Shown here in pieces: positions 16,776 to 26,236 of a DNA stretch of 64,000 nucleotides. The DNA lies in NCBI GenBank assembly GCA_964352375.1, contig CAYGSA010000001.1, forward strand, positions 62,001 through 126,000. Direction: 5' to 3'. Below the pieces are notes generated by a model. The model was not told where the DNA came from and made no database searches. It worked only from the letters and a program-made list of their open reading frames with translations. Numbering within the stretch: the stretch's first letter is position 1; each line of letters begins with the position of its first letter. Source of the stretch: UBA1672 sp964352375 (GTDB lineage: Bacteria > Pseudomonadota > Alphaproteobacteria > Micavibrionales > Micavibrionaceae). The position numbers and the translations under genes are program-made.

Positions 16776-18314
16776 TTACCTTTTTAATAAATATCGTTTT
16801 ACGTCTGCGCGTTTTACGGCGCCTGTTCCTAAGATCATCGCGGCGTAGATGCCTAAGCCTGCGATCACAATCCCTGCTAAGCCGATGATTTGCATGATCA
16901 TTGTACCATTAAACATGGGCTGTAGGAGCAGCGAAAGACTATATACGCATGCGCCCATGATACAAGAGGATGCGATGATTTTTGGGATATTGCGCAGGAA
17001 TGCATTATCGAATTTTGCATGAGGATGTCCCTTTAATGCATTGATATGCATATAAAATTGTATCCACGCAGTTAATCCTGTGGCGAGTGCGATACCGACC
17101 ACGCCAATGAATTGAATGAACAGAATACTGAGGGCGATGTTTAAAAGTGTCGCGATGATTGATATTTTGACGGGTGTTTTTGTGTCCTCGCGCGCCCAGT
17201 GCGCAGTTGAGAAGACTTTGATTGCGATGTAGGCGGGCAGACCAAGCGCATAAGCCATCAGGACTTGCGCCGTCATTGCGCTGTCCGTAGCGGTGAATTC
17301 ACCACGCTCAAACAGAACTGTGATGAGTGTTAGGGGCATAATGCCGAGAGCGATAGCGGCAGGCAGGCCGAGTAAGAGGCAGTATTCCAGTGCGCGGTTG
17401 AAGAGATGACGTGCCTCGCCTGTTTCTTTGGTCATGGCTTTGGAGAGCATGGGGAGGAGCGCGGTTCCTACGGCTATGCCGACAACGCCAAGGGGAAGTT
17501 GGTTGAGGCGATCTGCGTAGTACAGGTAAGAGATTGAACCTGATTCCAAAAACGACGCCATAATGAGGTCTGCGAACAGGTTGATATGTACGACCCCTGC
17601 CCCGATGACGGCTGGCCCCATCAATCTGAAAACCTTTTTAATGTCTGCATTGAACTTAGGCACCGCAAAGGTGATTTTCACGCCAGCTTTGCGGGCACAT
17701 ATCCAGAGGAAGAGGAATTGTAAGACGCCTGCGCTTAAGAGTCCGTAGGAAAGCGCGTGCCCGACGGATTCGAACTTATCGCTGATGAGGAGCGCGGCTA
17801 TTAAAGAGAGGTTGAACAGCACTGGTGCAAAGGCGAATGGTGCAAAACGGTTCAGGGCGTTCATGACCCCGCCTAAGAGCGCCGTCAAAGACATTAAGAG
17901 TAAGTACGGGAATGTTATCCGTGATAGTTCTACTGCAGTGTTGAAGCGAAGCGGGTCATCGTAGAAGCCTGGTGCAAGTGCACTTATGATGTAGGGCATG
18001 CCAATCAGTGCGAGGCACGTAAATGCACTTAAAATGCTGAGCATCACCATGAAGGCGTTGGAGGCGAAGTTATCGGCTGCCTCTTGATTTTCGTTACTCA
18101 ACGTTTTGGAATATAATGGGACGAAGACGATGCTAAATGCGCCCTCTGCGGTGACGCGGCGGAAGAAGTTTGGTAGCTTTAGCGCCACAAAGAACGCGTC
18201 AGCGATAGGCCCTGCCCCCAGATACGCAGCCGTCAGCATATCGCGGGCAAATCCTGCAATGCGGGACAGGCCAGTTAAACCAGCGACGGTAGCCATAGCT
18301 TTTACGAGTTTCAT
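16776..18314 (-). CDS. murJ: Lipid II flippase MurJ
   Basis: 512 residues with about 14 hydrophobic helices (MOP superfamily). It moves lipid II across the inner membrane for peptidoglycan synthesis. The N-terminal GLSRIAGFARDMLTAAYLG and the ADAFFVALKLPNFFRR segment with its conserved arginines are diagnostic. Ends in a basic tail (RADVKRYLLKR). The ATG is divergent from ubiE with only 37 bp between, so both promoters must overlap or lie in this short gap. It is read first, then trpS. Confidence 0.96.
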   Translation of the reverse strand: MKLVKAMATVAGLTGLSRIAGFARDMLTAAYLGAGPIADAFFVALKLPNFFRRVTAEGAFSIVFVPLYSKTLSNENQEAADNFASNAFMVMLSILSAFTCLALIGMPYIISALAPGFYDDPLRFNTAVELSRITFPYLLLMSLTALLGGVMNALNRFAPFAFAPVLFNLSLIAALLISDKFESVGHALSYGLLSAGVLQFLFLWICARKAGVKITFAVPKFNADIKKVFRLMGPAVIGAGVVHINLFADLIMASFLESGSISYLYYADRLNQLPLGVVGIAVGTALLPMLSKAMTKETGEARHLFNRALEYCLLLGLPAAIALGIMPLTLITVLFERGEFTATDSAMTAQVLMAYALGLPAYIAIKVFSTAHWAREDTKTPVKISIIATLLNIALSILFIQFIGVVGIALATGLTAWIQFYMHINALKGHPHAKFDNAFLRNIPKIIASSCIMGACVYSLSLLLQPMFNGTMIMQIIGLAGIVIAGLGIYAAMILGTGAVKRADVKRYLLKR

Positions 18315-18351
18315 ATGATAAGTCGTATCACAGCTTAAGGAGAATAACAGT

Positions 18352-19116
18352 ATGCAGAATCCTGAAAAATCATGGTTTGGGGAAAAAGAAGTCAGCCCTG
18401 AGGAGAAAACTCAAGGCGTTATTGGTGTTTTTGACAGTGTTGCCGATCAATATGACCTGATGAATGACTTTATGAGTGGTGGCTTGCATCGCTTGTGGAA
18501 AGATCAGTTTATTCGTATGATCCGTCCACGTCAGAGCATTGCTGGACGTCCTGCTGATTACCTTGATGTTGCGGGTGGGACTGGTGACATTGCGTTTCGC
18601 ATTCGTAAGAAAACTGGCGTTGGGGCGAATATTACGCTGTGTGACCTTAATGAGAATATGCTGAGCGTTGGGCGGAACCGAGCCATTGATAAGGGCTGGA
18701 TTGATGATTTTAGCTGGGTTACTGGCAATGCGGAGAGCTTGCCGATACCTGACAATTCTGTGGATGTTTATACGATTGCCTTTGGATTGCGCAATGTCAC
18801 ACACATAGATACGGGGCTGGCGGAGGCTTATCGTGTGCTGCGCCCGGGTGGGACGTTCTTTTGTCTTGAGTTTTCGCATGTGCGGCCAAAGATTTTGGCG
18901 AAGGCCTATGATCTTTATTCCTATAATGTAATTCCGCGACTCGGCAAGGCCGTTGCGAATGATGAAGAGAGTTATCAGTATTTAGTCGAAAGTATTCGTA
19001 AATTTCCTACGCAGCGCAAACTTGTGAAGCGTATTGAGCAAGCGGGCTTTAAATCTGCACGTTACACGAACTTTTCTGCGGGCATTGTTGCGGTTCATCA
19101 AGGTACTAAAATATAG
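18352..19116 (+). CDS. ubiE: Ubiquinone/menaquinone C-methyltransferase
   Basis: 254 residues. SAM-dependent enzyme that methylates the ring in ubiquinone (and, where made, menaquinone) synthesis. Motif YLDVAGGTGDIAFR binds SAM; VFDSVADQYDLMNDFMSGGLHRLWK near the N-terminus and FLEFSHVRPKILAKAYDLYSYNVIPRLG are UbiE/COQ5 signatures. AAGGAG sits nine bases before the ATG. It starts a plus-strand run; the next gene is an Ala-rich protein, 100 bp on. Confidence 0.96.
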   Translation: MQNPEKSWFGEKEVSPEEKTQGVIGVFDSVADQYDLMNDFMSGGLHRLWKDQFIRMIRPRQSIAGRPADYLDVAGGTGDIAFRIRKKTGVGANITLCDLNENMLSVGRNRAIDKGWIDDFSWVTGNAESLPIPDNSVDVYTIAFGLRNVTHIDTGLAEAYRVLRPGGTFFCLEFSHVRPKILAKAYDLYSYNVIPRLGKAVANDEESYQYLVESIRKFPTQRKLVKRIEQAGFKSARYTNFSAGIVAVHQGTKI

Positions 19117-19218
19117 ACTTGTGCATAGTTTTGTGACCCTAAAACGCTTTTCGTTTGACTCTTTGAATAGTAGTGATGCATTATCCGCGAACTTTTCACT
19201 AATTTGGATGAGAGACAA

Positions 19219-19839
19219 ATGAGCAATTTTACAAAATCTATTATGTACTCAACTACTGTTCTTGCCGCTGGGCTTGTTGCAGTATTCGCAATTTACAATA
19301 CTGTGTCTGATAAAGATGCATCAGAGCTTGCAGGTATTACGCCTGCTGCTGGCGGGAGCGAGCTTGGCCTTAACTTTGAAGGCGTATCTTCGGCAGTTGA
19401 TGGCGTAGCATCAGGTATTTCTGAAGCGGCTGGCGATGCTTATGAAGGTGGTGCAAAACTAGCGGAAAACGCTACTGAGGCTGTTTCTGCTACCGCTGCA
19501 GCGGCTGGTGATTCTGCTTCTGATGCGGCTGGCGCTGTTGCTGATGGCGCCGCCAAAGCAGTTGACGGTGCAAAAGAAGCCGCCTCTAATGTTGCTGATG
19601 GTGCTGCTAAGGCTTATAAAACAACAAAGGATGCCGCTACTGGCGCAGTTGAGAGCACATCTGAAGCACTAAATGATAAAACGGACGCTGCTGGTGAAGC
19701 GGTTGAGGCTGTTACGCCTGCTGCTGGTGCGGAAGACACTATAGAAGAAGGCACTGAAGCGGCTGCTGATGTTGCTGAAGATATAAGCGAAGATGCAGGT
19801 GCGGCTGTTGAAGACGCGAAAGAGATGATTAAGCACTAA
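19219..19839 (+). CDS. Ala-rich membrane-anchored protein with LEA-like repeats
   Basis: 206 residues, family not recognised. An N-terminal membrane or signal-anchor helix lies at about residues 7-27 (MYSTTVLAAGLVAVFAIY). The remainder is low-complexity Ala with Asp, Glu, Lys and Gly, made of loose 11-residue-like units such as ADGAAKAVDGAKEAA, forming an amphipathic, net acidic helix set, like LEA or apolipoprotein repeats. ATG 19219 is preferred; the upstream in-frame TTG has no ribosome site. A strong terminator follows. It could shield membranes or span the periplasm, but this is speculation. Bias toward GCT/GCG/GCA alanine codons reflects composition, not clear transfer. Confidence 0.75.
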   Translation: MSNFTKSIMYSTTVLAAGLVAVFAIYNTVSDKDASELAGITPAAGGSELGLNFEGVSSAVDGVASGISEAAGDAYEGGAKLAENATEAVSATAAAAGDSASDAAGAVADGAAKAVDGAKEAASNVADGAAKAYKTTKDAATGAVESTSEALNDKTDAAGEAVEAVTPAAGAEDTIEEGTEAAADVAEDISEDAGAAVEDAKEMIKH

Positions 19840-19868
19840 GCTTGAATAATCTCTTTAAACACAGTATT

Positions 19869-19906
19869 AAAAAGCCTTGCATATATTTGCAGGGCTTTTT
19901 CTTTTG
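19869..19906 (+). terminator. Intrinsic terminator between the Ala-rich gene and coaBC
   Basis: Thirteen-bp stem AAAAAGCCTTGCA/TGCAGGGCTTTTT with one G-T pair and a six-base loop, ending in the T-run TTTTTCTTTT (19896-19905). The coaBC ribosome site GGAG starts at 19906, so the terminator directly touches the next gene's translation start. Confidence 0.9.
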
Positions 19907-19918
19907 GAGATATGGCTG

Positions 19919-21130
19919 ATGTTAAAAGATAAGAACATACTTCTGATTATTTCTGGTGGAATTTCGGCGTATAAAACGCTTGACCTTATTCGCCTGATCA
20001 CAAAAAATAGCGGCAGTGTTCAGTGTATCCTGACGCATGGTGGGGCGCAATTTGTTACCCCGCTCAGTGTTTCCTCTCTTTCTCAGAATAAGGTTTATTC
20101 CGAACTGTGGTCGCTCAATGATGAGGCGGAGATGGGGCATATTCGCCTGAGTCGTGAATGTGACTTGGTGATTGTTGCACCTGCCAGTGCGGATATTATG
20201 GCGAAAATGGCGCATGGCCTAGCGAATGATCTGGCGTCCACGACTTTGCTGGCCTCGAACAAGCCTGTTTTGGTTGCGCCTGCGATGAACCCTGAGATGT
20301 GGGCGCATGCCGCGACACAGGATAATATCCAAACTTTAAAAAATCGTGGTGTTCATTTCGTGGGGCCGAATGCAGGTGAGATGGCGTGCGGTGAAACGGG
20401 GCTTGGGCGAATGAGTGAGCCAGAAGAGATTCTCTCTGCGGTTACTCATTTTTTTTTTGAAAAGCCTTTAAAGGGTCGAAAAGCTCTTGTGACCAGTGGC
20501 CCGACTTATGAGCCGCTTGATCCGGTGCGGTTTTTGGGCAATCGATCTTCTGGCAAACAGGGGCATGCGATCGCCGAGGCTTTGCGTGATGCAGGAGCGG
20601 ATGTGACGCTGGTTTCAGGGCCTGTCGGTTTGAACGCGCCTGAGGGTGTGTTTACTGTGCATGTGGAGACGGCGAAGGAGATGCTGGTGGCCTGCGAGAG
20701 CGCGCTTCCGTTCGATATTGCCGTATGCACAGCTGCGGTGTGTGATTGGGCGCCTGTCTCATGTGCGGGACAGAAGTTGAAAAAGAAAGAAGATCAAGAT
20801 GCGCCTACTTTTGAGCTGACGCAGAATCCTGATATTTTGAAGACCATCTCATATTCAAATAAGCGCCCTGCACTGGTTGTTGGGTTTGCGGCGGAGACTG
20901 AAGCGGTTCTGAAGCATGCTCAGGGCAAACTGGCGCGCAAAGGATGTGACTGGATTATTGCCAATGAAGTTGGAGCGGATGAGAATGGCGCGGAAAAGAC
21001 TTTCGGCGCAGATGAGAATCAAATATATTTTATCACTCAAGAGAAACATGAGCATTGGGCGCGGGCGAGTAAGGCCGATATTGCGTATCGATTGGTTAAA
21101 AATATTATTCAACATTTTGAAAAGGTTTGA
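19919..21130 (+). CDS. coaBC: Bifunctional CoaB/CoaC (phosphopantothenoylcysteine synthetase/decarboxylase)
   Basis: 403 residues. The N-terminal flavoprotein decarboxylase (about 1-190) carries ISGGISAYKTLDLIR, PAMNPEMWAHAATQ and the active-site Cys in GEMACGETGLGRM. The C-terminal synthetase (about 195-400) has SGPTYEPLDPVRFLGNRSSGKQG and a KKKEDQ loop. Together they make 4'-phosphopantetheine for coenzyme A using CTP, Cys and FMN. The start is ATG 19919, nine bases after GGAG; upstream codons run through the terminator. Dut follows at once. Confidence 0.95.
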   Translation: MLKDKNILLIISGGISAYKTLDLIRLITKNSGSVQCILTHGGAQFVTPLSVSSLSQNKVYSELWSLNDEAEMGHIRLSRECDLVIVAPASADIMAKMAHGLANDLASTTLLASNKPVLVAPAMNPEMWAHAATQDNIQTLKNRGVHFVGPNAGEMACGETGLGRMSEPEEILSAVTHFFFEKPLKGRKALVTSGPTYEPLDPVRFLGNRSSGKQGHAIAEALRDAGADVTLVSGPVGLNAPEGVFTVHVETAKEMLVACESALPFDIAVCTAAVCDWAPVSCAGQKLKKKEDQDAPTFELTQNPDILKTISYSNKRPALVVGFAAETEAVLKHAQGKLARKGCDWIIANEVGADENGAEKTFGADENQIYFITQEKHEHWARASKADIAYRLVKNIIQHFEKV

Positions 21131-21132
21131 AC

Positions 21133-21609
21133 ATGCTAGAGAGCATCATTAACGAAGACGATATTGAAGTTGAACTTAAACCGCTTGAAAACGCTGTTGG
21201 TCTAAAATTACCGACTTATGCGACGACCGGATCTGCGGGTATGGATTTGACCGCAGCGCTTGAGGAAGCTTTAGAACTTGACTCGGGAGATCGTGCGCTT
21301 ATACCAACGGGGCTGGCGATCGCTTTGCCTAAGGGGTTCGAAGCGCAAATTCGTCCAAGATCAGGGCTGGCGATTAATCATGGCGTTACGGTTTTGAATT
21401 CTCCAGGTACAATTGATGCTGATTATCGAGGCGAAATTAAAGTGATTTTGATTAATCACGGAAAAGAGCCGTTTGTAGTGCAACGCGGCATGCGAATTGC
21501 GCAGATGGTTGTTGAGCGCTATACACATGTGAACTGGACTGTGGTTGAAAGCCTTGAAGAAGATACAGAGCGCGGAGAAGGTGGATTTGGATCAACGGGG
21601 CAGGAATGA
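21133..21609 (+). CDS. dut: dUTP diphosphatase
   Basis: 158 residues, trimeric dUTPase. The five motifs are in order: GSAGMDLTA, RPRSGLA, the catalytic Asp region NSPGTIDADYRGEIKV, RGMRIAQMV, and the glycine-rich C-terminal arm GEGGFGSTG. It removes dUTP and supplies dUMP. The ATG at 21133 lies two bases past the coaBC TGA, with AAGG seven bases before it. The coaBC-dut pair is a known neighbourhood in proteobacteria. Confidence 0.96.
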   Translation: MLESIINEDDIEVELKPLENAVGLKLPTYATTGSAGMDLTAALEEALELDSGDRALIPTGLAIALPKGFEAQIRPRSGLAINHGVTVLNSPGTIDADYRGEIKVILINHGKEPFVVQRGMRIAQMVVERYTHVNWTVVESLEEDTERGEGGFGSTGQE

Positions 21610-21612
21610 TTG

Positions 21613-24291
21613 ATGGGTCATGCTTCGCCTAAGAACACTGTGATACTGGATTTCGAAGACCGTATGAAGCCTTATATGGCGCAAGGCCATACACCAATGA
21701 TGGCGCAATTTCATGTTTTGAAGGAAGAGCATCCAGATTGCCTGATGTTTTATCGCATGGGTGATTTTTACGAACTGTTTTATGATGACGCAGTAACGGC
21801 AAGCCAAGTGCTTGATATTACTTTGACCAAACGTGGAAAATCGAATGGTGATGATATAGCCATGTGCGGGGTGCCGTTTCATTCTTATGAACCATATTTG
21901 GCGAAATTGATCCGTGCAGGGCATAAGGTCGCGATTTGTGAACAGACTGAAACGCCAGCCCAAGCCAAAGCGCGAGCGACAAAAGAAGGGCGCTCATCGT
22001 CTAAGGTTCTTGTGAACCGTGAGGCCGTGCGTATTGTTACACAAGGGACATTGACCGAGGATAATTTGCTTGATGCGCGCAAGAGCAATTATATCTGCTG
22101 TATTTGCGCCATTGGGGGGGAATATGCGCTGGCTTGGCTGGAGATGTCTACGGGTGTTTTTCATGTTGAAAGCACGGATCATGCAAACCTGCGTAGTGTT
22201 CTTGAACGGATTGGTCCGAGCGAGATCCTGATTCCAGATACGTTGGAGATGCCTGAAGGGTTCTCCTCTCTCTTGAGTTTTCAGCCTCCGTCACTGTTTG
22301 ATTCCCAAAATTGCCGTGCGCATTTAGAGAGGCTTTATAATACCAAGGCGGTTGAGAGTTTCGGTGATTTTAGCCGCGCCGAAATTGCAGCATGCGGGGC
22401 GTTGATTGACTATATATTGCGCACACAGAAAGGTGCTGCCCCCCATATTGCTGCACCTAAAAAAATGAACACAGGGTGCCTGATGGGAATTGATGCAGCG
22501 ACGCGCAAGAGCTTGGAGTTGACATCCACCTTGACTGGTGCGAAGACAGGCAGCTTGCTGGACAGTATTGATTACACGCTCACTAGCGCAGGTGCGCGAT
22601 TGCTGCATACCCATCTCTCTGCCCCATTAACAGATGTTGCGCAGATTAAAAAACGTCAGGATTACATTGAATGCTTTTTGCACAACACCGATTTGCGCGG
22701 CATTTTGCGTAGTTACTTAAAAGGTATTCCTGATATTGAGCGCGCCTTATCACGCCTCATTATTGGTCGAGGCGGGCCTAAAGATTTATGCGCTTTGCGT
22801 GATGGATTATCACAAGCAGAAATCATACGTGCAGAGTTGCAGCATGATGGTGGGGCGGCTCATATTCTCTCTGAATTACTCGGTCAGTTGCAGCAAAATC
22901 CAAATGTTGCTGCGATGCAAGATCAGCTTAAGATGGCCATTGATGAAAGTCCAGCAGGCTTGCTGCGAGATGGTGGGTTTATCAAGCCCGGTTATCTTGC
23001 GCGATTGGATGATTTACGTGATATTCGGGATAATAGCCGAGCGACAATCGCGCAACATCAGGCGCAGTACAGGAAGGATACCGGTATTGATGCGCTGAAG
23101 ATCAAGTTTAACAATGTGCTTGGCTATTTTATTGAGGTGCCCGCGAAAAAAGCGGATAGCGTTGTCACGCAGACGCAAGATCCAAACGCGCCATATATTC
23201 ACCGTCAAAGCCTTGCTAATGCTGTGCGGTATACGACACTGGAGCTTTCGGAATTGGAGCGTGACATTTCCTCTGCTGCGGAGAAATCTCTAGCAATTGA
23301 ACTGGAGGTTTTTGCCGAATTTGTAGCTGCAGTATCTCAGCATTCTGAACATATAGGAAAGATTGCTCGTGCGATTGCTGCGATAGATGTTGCGAGTGCG
23401 TTAGCGGATCTTGCGCAGGATATGGATTATGTGCGCCCTGTGATCGATACATCCTGTTCATTTGACATTCAGGGGGGGCGCCATCCTGTTGTGGAGCGCG
23501 TGCTCAAGTCTCAGAGCGAAACCTTCGTTCCCAATGATTGTGATTTGAGTGATACGAGCAGGTTGTGGCTTCTTACCGGGCCGAATATGGCAGGGAAATC
23601 TACGTTCTTACGTCAAAATGCGCTGATTGCGATCCTGGCGCAGATGGGTTCGTTCGTGCCAGCGGATTCTGCGCATATTGGGGTCATTGACCGATGCTTT
23701 AGCCGCGTTGGGGCGTCTGATGACCTTGCGCGTGGGCAATCGACGTTCATGGTTGAGATGGTTGAAACTGCGGCTATCTTGAACCAATCCACGAAGCGGT
23801 CTTTGGTCATACTCGACGAGATTGGACGTGGAACGGCGACGTATGACGGGCTTTCGATTGCTTGGGCGTGCGTTGAGCATTTGCACAGCATCAACCAATG
23901 CCGATCCCTGTTTGCGACGCACTATCATGAACTGACGCAGCTTGAGGCTGATTTGCCCAATGTGTCATGCCATACGGTGCAGGTTAAGGATTGGAAGGGG
24001 CAGATCATCTTCATGCACAAGGTGATTGATGGTACTGCGGATCGGTCTTACGGGATTCACGTTGCGCAATTGGCGGGCATTCCCAAACCTGTGATTAAGC
24101 GCGCCGAGGGGATTTTGAAGGCACTTGATAAAGGGGCCAAGGCCATGCCTGACCTTCCGTTGTTTGATGCGGCGAATGATGCCTCTGAAGGGCCTTCGGA
24201 ACTCGCGATTGCTGTTCAAAATATCGAACCGGACTCACTTAGTCCGCGTGATGCGTTAGAGGCTCTTTACAACCTCAAGAAACTACTCTAA
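21613..24291 (+). CDS. mutS: DNA mismatch repair protein MutS
   Basis: 892 residues, full length. The mismatch-binding Phe-x-Glu is in YRMGDFYELFYDDA near residue 45; connector, lever and clamp follow. The ATPase core carries Walker A GPNMAGKSTFLRQ, Walker B LVILDEIGRGT and the ATHYHEL switch. It finds mismatches and recruits MutL. It starts three bases after the dut stop (TTG then ATG; ATG 21613 chosen with AGGA eight bases upstream). Confidence 0.97.
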   Translation: MGHASPKNTVILDFEDRMKPYMAQGHTPMMAQFHVLKEEHPDCLMFYRMGDFYELFYDDAVTASQVLDITLTKRGKSNGDDIAMCGVPFHSYEPYLAKLIRAGHKVAICEQTETPAQAKARATKEGRSSSKVLVNREAVRIVTQGTLTEDNLLDARKSNYICCICAIGGEYALAWLEMSTGVFHVESTDHANLRSVLERIGPSEILIPDTLEMPEGFSSLLSFQPPSLFDSQNCRAHLERLYNTKAVESFGDFSRAEIAACGALIDYILRTQKGAAPHIAAPKKMNTGCLMGIDAATRKSLELTSTLTGAKTGSLLDSIDYTLTSAGARLLHTHLSAPLTDVAQIKKRQDYIECFLHNTDLRGILRSYLKGIPDIERALSRLIIGRGGPKDLCALRDGLSQAEIIRAELQHDGGAAHILSELLGQLQQNPNVAAMQDQLKMAIDESPAGLLRDGGFIKPGYLARLDDLRDIRDNSRATIAQHQAQYRKDTGIDALKIKFNNVLGYFIEVPAKKADSVVTQTQDPNAPYIHRQSLANAVRYTTLELSELERDISSAAEKSLAIELEVFAEFVAAVSQHSEHIGKIARAIAAIDVASALADLAQDMDYVRPVIDTSCSFDIQGGRHPVVERVLKSQSETFVPNDCDLSDTSRLWLLTGPNMAGKSTFLRQNALIAILAQMGSFVPADSAHIGVIDRCFSRVGASDDLARGQSTFMVEMVETAAILNQSTKRSLVILDEIGRGTATYDGLSIAWACVEHLHSINQCRSLFATHYHELTQLEADLPNVSCHTVQVKDWKGQIIFMHKVIDGTADRSYGIHVAQLAGIPKPVIKRAEGILKALDKGAKAMPDLPLFDAANDASEGPSELAIAVQNIEPDSLSPRDALEALYNLKKLL

Positions 24292-24301
24292 AAGGCGGGG
24301 C

Positions 24302-25330
24302 ATGAGCGAGATCATTGAAACAGATGCAGTCATTATTGGTGCGGGGCCGTGCGGGCTTTTTACCGTTTTCGAGATGGGGCTTCTGGATATGAAATGTCAT
24401 GTGATTGACATTTTGGATCGTCCAGGTGGACAGTGCGCTGAGCTGTATCCTGAGAAGCCAATTTTCGACATTCCCGCTTATCCTCGCATTACTGGCCAAG
24501 AGCTTACGGATCGCTTGCTGGAGCAAATTGAGCCGTTCGCCCCTGTGTTTCACTTTCAGGAAATGGCGGACAGTCTTGAGAAGCTTGATAATGGGCGCTG
24601 GCGTTTGCGTACGGATCATGGGCTGATTTTTGATGCCACATGCATCATAATTGCTGCGGGTGGTGGCAGTTTTGTGCCGAAAAAGCCCCCTATTCCTGAT
24701 ATTGACGGTTTTGAAGGCACATCTGTATTTTATGCGGTGCGTGAGATGGAGCAATTCAAGGGCAAGGACATTGTAATTGTTGGTGGCGGCGACTCTGCTC
24801 TGGATTGGTGTTTGAACCTGCAGCCCATTGCGAACAGTCTGACGCTGGTGCATAGGCGGGATAATTTCCGCGCCGCACCTGACAGCGTATCGAAAATGCG
24901 GGCGCTTGTTGATCAGGGCGCTATGGCGCTCGAAATTGGACAGGTGCAAAGCCTTGTAGGGAAGAACGGCCATCTCTCCTCTATTATACTCAAGGATGGA
25001 AAAACTATTGAATGCAATATGTTGCTGCCGTTTTTTGGACTTACGATGAAGCTGGGGCCGATTGCTAATTTTGGTTTGAATCTGAACGAGAACTTGATCC
25101 CTGTGGATACAGAGAAATTCGAGACTTCGGAGAACGGTATTTTTGCCGTTGGGGATATCAACACCTATCCCGGGAAGTTGAAATTGATCCTCTCTGGGTT
25201 TCATGAGGCGGCGCTGATGGCGCGTCAGGCGTTCAAATATTGCCGCCCTGATGCGAAGTTGCGGTTTGAATACACGACGTCTAGCTCTAGCTTGCAAAAG
25301 AAGTTGAATGTGGATGATGAGGCGGCTTAA
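24302..25330 (+). CDS. Thioredoxin-reductase-like ferredoxin-NADP reductase
   Basis: 342 residues. FAD motif IIGAGPCGLFTVFEMG, DRPGGQCAELYPEKPIFDIPAYP, and NADPH motif VIVGGGDSALDW are seen. The thioredoxin-reductase CxxC active site is absent from the NADP domain, and the C-terminal extension ends in an aromatic-containing tail (FEYTTSSSS), the hallmark of the FNR type that reduces ferredoxin or flavodoxin. It may pass electrons between NADPH and FdxA (27294). It lies 10 bp after mutS. Confidence 0.9.
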   Translation: MSEIIETDAVIIGAGPCGLFTVFEMGLLDMKCHVIDILDRPGGQCAELYPEKPIFDIPAYPRITGQELTDRLLEQIEPFAPVFHFQEMADSLEKLDNGRWRLRTDHGLIFDATCIIIAAGGGSFVPKKPPIPDIDGFEGTSVFYAVREMEQFKGKDIVIVGGGDSALDWCLNLQPIANSLTLVHRRDNFRAAPDSVSKMRALVDQGAMALEIGQVQSLVGKNGHLSSIILKDGKTIECNMLLPFFGLTMKLGPIANFGLNLNENLIPVDTEKFETSENGIFAVGDINTYPGKLKLILSGFHEAALMARQAFKYCRPDAKLRFEYTTSSSSLQKKLNVDDEAA

Positions 25331-25505
25331 GGGTGATTTGGCTCTGCGTTTTGTATAGTTCGTTCGTGTATTTTTGATTTTCAAAACTGGCTTTTCTGTA
25401 TTATTCAATATCTTAACTTTATTCACCTGCCCCCTGCGGGCAAAGAGATATATTAGCATTATATTCCTATAAAGTCAATATTTTATTCGTTTTTTTGATT
25501 TTCTC
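25331..25505. other. AT-rich intergenic stretch without gene
   Basis: About 230 bp lie between the FNR-like gene and the next start; this is the part before the likely promoter. It is AT-rich with a small hairpin TGCCC/GGGCA (near 25429) without T-run. No RNA gene or coding frame was found. Confidence 0.6.
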
Positions 25506-25535
25506 TTGACGTAATATATTTCTTTACTGTATTTT
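25506..25535 (+). promoter_or_regulatory. Predicted sigma-70-type promoter of the 25564 gene
   Basis: TTGACG at 25506-25511 and TATTTT at 25530-25535 with an 18-base spacer, in AT-rich sequence about 30 bp before the start. It is the clearest -35 element in the window; the -10 is only moderate. Confidence 0.5.
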
Positions 25536-25563
25536 TTAAAAAAAATGATTAATGAGGTTGAAT

Positions 25564-26235
25564 ATGAATACGGTTATTAGCTCCCATTGGCCTGATACTG
25601 ATGAGGATGGAGGGGAATATTTTTCAATTCCATGCCCCCATCCTGATGCTACAGATGGTGTATTTAAAGCCGCTCCTCAAGGGTTTAGTTTTACTGGAGG
25701 CATGCTTGAGAGTAACGAGCATTCAGGGGATCGAACATATCTGATGGCAGATGTTCGCAAGCTTATTGCTAAGGTTGAAGACACTGATCCTAAAATGATG
25801 GCGCACGCCAGATACAAGTTTTCAGGAGAAAGTGCGTCTTCTTGGTTATCTAACAATTCTAAATTCCCTTACGATACAGGGTCTTTCTTTTTTGATACCC
25901 GATCGCGCAGTCAGGAATATTATGATTTTCATTACAATTCTATTAAGGGCAGTGTAAATCGGTTTTGTACAGAAGTTGGTCTTTCTGGTATTTTCAACGA
26001 ACCCGATGACGCGTACCAAGATAAACTAACGTTATCTGGTGGTAATGCAGGTATGCTTATTCTCTTTCAAGAGCTTGGTATTGATCGTATTCCCATTGGT
26101 GTGACTTCTGATAACGCACAAGACATGGAAAAAATCGTTTCTGAGTTAGGTTATGGAGAGTTTCCTATTATAAGAGCGCAGGACAAATTCCGCGGATATA
26201 ATTTACAAGAGTTGCAAGAAGAAAACGCTCCCTAG
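25564..26235 (+). CDS. Uncharacterised 223-residue protein
   Basis: No family recognised. A soluble, aromatic- and Ser-rich protein without signal peptide. Segments such as PYDTGSFFFDTRSRSQEYYDFHY and GGNAGMLILFQELGIDR look like a globular fold. An ATG 12 bases upstream exists, but GAGGT sits seven bases before ATG 25564, which is preferred. It has its own likely promoter and ends beside the convergent cysK (1-bp gap). The AT-rich flank and lone setting could mean an acquired gene; that is only a suspicion. Confidence 0.7.
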   Translation: MNTVISSHWPDTDEDGGEYFSIPCPHPDATDGVFKAAPQGFSFTGGMLESNEHSGDRTYLMADVRKLIAKVEDTDPKMMAHARYKFSGESASSWLSNNSKFPYDTGSFFFDTRSRSQEYYDFHYNSIKGSVNRFCTEVGLSGIFNEPDDAYQDKLTLSGGNAGMLILFQELGIDRIPIGVTSDNAQDMEKIVSELGYGEFPIIRAQDKFRGYNLQELQEENAP

Positions 26236-26236
26236 A

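Noticed and set aside
25425..25445. Terminator after the FNR-like gene
   Set aside because: Short TGCCC/GGGCA hairpin lacks a T-run.
24275..25459. Long minus-strand open frame opposite the FNR-like gene
   Set aside because: It mirrors the coding gene, is rich in Arg/His/Gln as expected for an antisense shadow, and has no ribosome site.
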